Source of the DNA: Chitinophaga sp. GbtcB8
Lineage (GTDB): Bacteria > Bacteroidota > Bacteroidia > Chitinophagales > Chitinophagaceae
Length of the DNA: 64,000 nt
Assembly: GCF_019091455.1 (NCBI RefSeq)
Contig: NZ_JAGXJN010000009.1
Location: forward strand, 1 to 64,000
Direction of reading: 5' to 3'
Under the pieces are notes generated by a model. It saw only the letters and a program-made list of their open reading frames with translations. It ran no database searches and was not told the DNA's origin. Below, piece by piece: positions 62,001-64,000 of this stretch. The translations under genes were made by a program, and so were the position numbers. How positions within the stretch are numbered: the stretch's first letter is position 1; each line of letters opens with the position of its first letter.

Positions 62001-64000
62001 ATCTGCGCAACCGTGTGGCCTGGTCTGCCGTTTATGGCAACGGCGACAGCCTGCTGCTTAATAAATATGAAAGCGGCACCTTCTATAGCTATGATATACA
62101 TGGTAATGTAGACACCTTAATGCAGGATTATAGGTCAGGCATCATGGCTGATAAAGGCAATGAATGGAAAAAAATTGCCTATAACTATGACCTGGTCAGT
62201 GGTAAGGTAAATACCGTTAGCTATCAGGCAGGTAAGAAGGATGCATTTTACCATCGTTACAGCTATGATGCAGAGAATAGGATTACGAACGTAGAAACCA
62301 GCAATGACAGCATTTACTGGGAAAATGACGCCTTCTACCAGTATTACAAACATGGGCCGCTGGCCAGGGCGGTTATTGGCCAGCAACAGGTACAGGGTCT
62401 CGACTATGCCTATACGCTGCAGGGCTGGCTAAAGGGTATAAACGGTACTACACTCACCCCTGGCTTTGACCTGGGCGGCGATGGCGCCGCAAATGGTATA
62501 ACAGCCCGTGATGCGTTTGGCTTTGCACTGCATTACTATGGTGATAATGATTATAAATCAATAAATTCCGGCGTACATCCCTTTGCATCTGCCAACAGCA
62601 GTGGCAGCAACTTTAAACCGCTGTTTAATGGTAATATAGGAGCCATGAGCGTTAACCTGCCCAAAGTAGGCGAGCCGCTGTTCTATTCTTATGGCTACGA
62701 TGCATTGAACAGGATTGTAAGCATGGATGCCTTACGTAACCTGAACGCCGGCACCAATACCTGGGCGCCTGTGACAGCACCTGACTTTGCTGAACGGGTA
62801 AGTTATGATCCTAATGGTAATATATTGGGCTACAAACGGAATGGTAATACAACCTGGGCTGGCAAACCCCAGCAGATGGATAGCCTGACCTATCATTACC
62901 AGACAAATACCAACCAGCTACGTGCGATCAGCGATTCCGTAGGAGTGGACAATTATGACGAAGACATTGATAATCAGCGGCCGAACAACTATCACTACGA
63001 TGCTATTGGCAACCTGGTGCGGGATACGGCATCTCATATCAAGAGCATTGAATGGACAGTATATGGTAAGATCAGTAAGATCACCAAAGACGATAACTCC
63101 ACTATAAGTTACACATATGACGTGACCGGCAACCGTATCAGCAAAAAAGCAGGTAACATTACCACCTGGTACGTGCGAGATGCTACGGGCAATGTAATGA
63201 GCGTGTACGTGGATGGGGATAATAACGTGAATGGTGGTATCCTGAGCCAAACGGAAGTGCATTTGTATGGCAGCAGCCGTTTAGGGTTGAGCAGGCGCAT
63301 TATAGACATGCAGGATCAGGCGTCTCCGGGGGATATAAGTTCCGGTATAAATATTAATTTTATACGTGGTAATAAGTTCTTTGAGTTGAGTAACCATCTG
63401 GGAAATGTGTTGGCTACGGTAGGAGATACCAAAAGGCAGATCTCTGCAAACAACAGTACGGTAGATTCTTACGAAGCTAAAGTGACATCGGCGCAGGATT
63501 ATTATCCGTTTGGTATGTTGCAGCCGGGCAGGAAGTTTAGTACTGGTGAATATAGGTATGGGTTTAATGGGAAGGAGAATGATAATGAGGTGAAGGGAGA
63601 AGGGAATAGTTTGGATTTTGGATCAAGGGTTTATGATCCACGATTGGGCAGGTGGTTAAGTGTAGATCCTCTTCAGTCAAAATATCCAGGAGAGGCTCCT
63701 TATGTCTTTAGTGGAAATAGTCCATTACTTTTTAATGATCCAGATGGTAAGGAAAAGGTTGTAACGGTCTATCTAAAAACCAATAACGGAACGTATAAGA
63801 TCCTTCAGGTTGTTGATAAGAAATATTTTGAAGCTACTCTTGATCAGGGTTTAACTGGAATACATGGATTCAATAAACATAGTGTGTATCAAACTATAAC
63901 AATTGATATGTCAAAAGGAACAAAAACACCATATCAGGTTGATGAACAATGGACAACTTCTAAAACATCATTTGGACAATATTTAGAGATAAAAGCTGAT
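56018..64000 (+). CDS. Giant RHS/YD-repeat protein with propeller and variable C-terminal tip (3' end outside window)
   Basis: At least 2661 codons with no stop. Starts 5 bases after the previous gene; signal peptide MSPFSLKQTGKWFLIILLLV, cleavage near residue 27. In order: beta and Fn3-like part (to about 300); DUF6443-like segment (about 303-367; DGKRKVTVQYFDGSLRSRQT); Cys-rich region (about 700-1300); a propeller at about 1336-1690 (TVDNGYILAGATTGCSKGGK; DAYVIKTDSKGEVVWSKTYG); YD repeats about 1830-2530 (YYYDQAGNLVKTIPPAGV, YDAENRITNVE, YDPNGNILGYKRNG); RHS core YDPRLGRWLSVDPL at 2539-2552 and SPLLFNDPDG at 2568-2577. The region beyond residue 2577 is a different, AT-rich sequence, the expected position of a toxin or effector tip. 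Any immunity gene would lie outside the window. Confidence 0.92.
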   Translation, partial: MSPFSLKQTGKWFLIILLLVAVNKVRAQTGNNIVITKVLDGANGQLVNNAIVTAQYDDYFNASLRSKMDTPFPVRNIIAFKINEASRVYLPATFNAMVSLHITYTTPDLLEHTTDQDLAINYDTANAYTMRSSFVFANAQKVVVKVVSITTNASTNVLPALMLENTMELHPVYKWSCTDDAVMAFTNLNPPNTDSTDEIVVSWAPSTGADVYDLEWAYVDSSAIAVNRYGNPVNPALVFAYNTTRVTITGNSYAIPLLYDDGGVLFYRVRAVQEKGSNRRIETVWSSDFANGLGAFNFCGHQRSLNWQSSIAYAEDGKRKVTVQYFDGSLRSRQTVTKDNTTNTTIVAETAYDYQGRPAIQVLPAPTLANVIKYTRNLNRAINGAEYDKEQYDHINTPAEYLTTSAAPMDTTSGANSYYSAANPEKNDGINRYIPKAEGFAFTETQYTQDNTGRISKQSGVGATYKIGSNHETKYFYGTPAQEDLYALFGTEVGDVTHYFKNMVADANGQYAVTYVDMHGRTIATALAGSPENSSLSDVPDKEVMMVTDSLSGPNKNTVKNWVLESKQSQLVVQDDTLRFAYKLNPPVLKKDDCDDQHISYTGLYDLEIKITDDAYNQHLPGGHEYVIDTSNYSFDPAGNIVLNPIDLKFNLPVVKGNYEITKTLSVSRLGMNYYRDSLFLKTNVCTSLEEEIEKQRVAQRTQQCFPDCASCKANLASWDDFRVNYVVNAGNDISDTALYRNEAWAAYQAALDACKALCGELTEADDIRMAMLQDMTAPSGQYANPDSTGMYTIYYQATENAIPIYRRNDIVYLDEAGNPDLAYDASGMLVEPQQLLPTQFAEQFKPSWAAALLPFHPEYCKLTEYLKYDESNLWSRKMERIDTYAEAKAAGYLNPTGNAGFPFPVNDPDPLAATQKASLEAKLNQYIDRGTSQNPRYLSMWSVATISIKCPDNDNGTCANDYNTPAKAFDESRLCEGDLNMAWRTFRQLYLNAKRSIMETLIPQNCGPTESQLVQAWKSPRFNTTAGALAQSGLNIPMDNQSQVEAYSAQQLEKIIADNCKAYVEDWISKLAPCKYDTTLVRQQLVPLLLAVCKEGGDIDHTMGASTVKPGSTNQYKSFEEVLTAYNETHGHITDPWICNTEMLPIPKAYDKQTAYVDKQSFTRPDDCECNNLGNLQREYLALKRTEDANLSAYLLRTRNVNISQADLDILLNACSASGAGGCSWLPKAITIPVIIQCKVAPPCATCAEINNLYSAFTNAYPGITPLVGDVDTTQQMKNELFASYMNNHLGFSKQAWEYVVFMDSCEHAPPSEGGTVICRPGAPGSNQMVSSYNNGGTDIITDIHRTVDNGYILAGATTGCSKGGKDAYVIKTDSKGEVVWSKTYGAEQNDEFTRLVPTGDSGYIGIGTTYSYCYDQGAIMVVKLDTAGAVMWNKVIDFAAYGGKGTDVIQTRSGEFAFAGLRSTAGAYTDWVIGVLSDMGELNWMKQLNKTGNKTSINLLEDKGTYSNEDSNTLLLATTSYATQINYDAVVLALDRETGNVVNKMQYDLANNDNIAGNIVSTGSGYRLAIQNTPGGGAGSGLLLDVDLNLLPVKHAMIDDPSLLLPNTWTIFPAADQGVYAAGTVSGDPHDVYWHRLDANLNMQWSSHVRINADESLYRILANPDGTLAGAGVYNNAAMLMLATSTGKTGCNDTTVNITTQAPGVSILSFTLQTDSLLGSDRISNVVVEETVCHPTRNIVSCPGLDSCYTVSTGPLLCGNAAAVFQRIDPNSTSSCSDSTYFAVSAGTVIYNAYVDSVKNDFEDSYISLMLQANEQFAVTYGTSEYHYTLYYYDQAGNLVKTIPPAGVVKDRSDTWINQVRSAIAAGTDKLPAHRMATEYRYNTLNQAVAQKTPDAGKSRFWYDRLGRLVVSQNAKQLTANAYSYTLYDVLGRITEVGEVTKSTAMTDAISRDEESLSGWINGVASAKTQITRTVYDLPAATLDELDVLKAKNLRNRVAWSAVYGNGDSLLLNKYESGTFYSYDIHGNVDTLMQDYRSGIMADKGNEWKKIAYNYDLVSGKVNTVSYQAGKKDAFYHRYSYDAENRITNVETSNDSIYWENDAFYQYYKHGPLARAVIGQQQVQGLDYAYTLQGWLKGINGTTLTPGFDLGGDGAANGITARDAFGFALHYYGDNDYKSINSGVHPFASANSSGSNFKPLFNGNIGAMSVNLPKVGEPLFYSYGYDALNRIVSMDALRNLNAGTNTWAPVTAPDFAERVSYDPNGNILGYKRNGNTTWAGKPQQMDSLTYHYQTNTNQLRAISDSVGVDNYDEDIDNQRPNNYHYDAIGNLVRDTASHIKSIEWTVYGKISKITKDDNSTISYTYDVTGNRISKKAGNITTWYVRDATGNVMSVYVDGDNNVNGGILSQTEVHLYGSSRLGLSRRIIDMQDQASPGDISSGININFIRGNKFFELSNHLGNVLATVGDTKRQISANNSTVDSYEAKVTSAQDYYPFGMLQPGRKFSTGEYRYGFNGKENDNEVKGEGNSLDFGSRVYDPRLGRWLSVDPLQSKYPGEAPYVFSGNSPLLFNDPDGKEKVVTVYLKTNNGTYKILQVVDKKYFEATLDQGLTGIHGFNKHSVYQTITIDMSKGTKTPYQVDEQWTTSKTSFGQYLEIKAD

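Overview
The window looks like a chromosomal segment of a Bacteroidota member, most likely a Chitinophaga-like member of the Chitinophagaceae. The evidence is two SusC/Oar-style TonB-dependent receptors with carboxypeptidase-regulatory N-domains, a periplasmic-propeller sensor kinase with a LytTR regulator, the archaeal/eukaryotic-type ProS, starts without Shine-Dalgarno sequences, several TAnnTTTG (-7) promoter elements, and a large SpvB/RHS operon. No rRNA, tRNA, transposase or CRISPR array was found.

Layout. 1-4825 (+): the end of proS, then a propeller sensor kinase overlapping its LytTR partner. 5016-8262: HtrA/Deg protease, LuxC-type acyl-CoA reductase, and a ferredoxin divergent from luxC. 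8337-11238 (+): a small lipoprotein, D-Ala-D-Ala ligase, a PASTA membrane protein and a rhodanese. 11361-13006 (-): a Rid-family protein and a membrane protein. 13179-19528 (-): a cluster of two ATP-grasp ligases, a class I glutamine amidotransferase, a GCS2-type carboxylate-amine ligase and an esterase, interrupted by two unknown small or membrane genes; it looks like a pathway for an unknown peptide-like metabolite. 19664-25857: an Oar-like receptor, an unknown gene and ribBA. 25963-41916: TamB, isoaspartyl peptidase, TraB/GumN protein, a coiled-coil secreted protein, a BioF-like enzyme, lipoproteins, a DinB-like protein, gamma-glutamyltransferase and a second TonB receptor.

42104-64000 (+): a tightly packed seven-gene operon of exported giant proteins. 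In order: an outer-membrane barrel with a coiled-coil domain, an Ig/Fn3-like surface protein, a 1892-residue SpvB-like protein with a PA14 domain, a small secreted protein, a 1167-residue SprB/Ig-like adhesin ending in a YD-repeat tail, a LolA-like protein, and an RHS/YD protein of more than 2661 residues that runs off the window. The RHS protein carries a DUF6443-like segment, a propeller, YD repeats and an RHS core, then the first 84 residues of an AT-rich variable tip. The pieces resemble the SpvB, propeller and RHS cocoon parts of Tc toxins, redistributed over separate exported proteins; this is my leading candidate for an undescribed system.

A second unexplained layer is a set of intergenic inverted repeats whose arms are degenerate tandem units of 7 or 8 nt. 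At least five different unit sequences occur, but the period, the inverted arrangement and the position directly against stop codons are constant.
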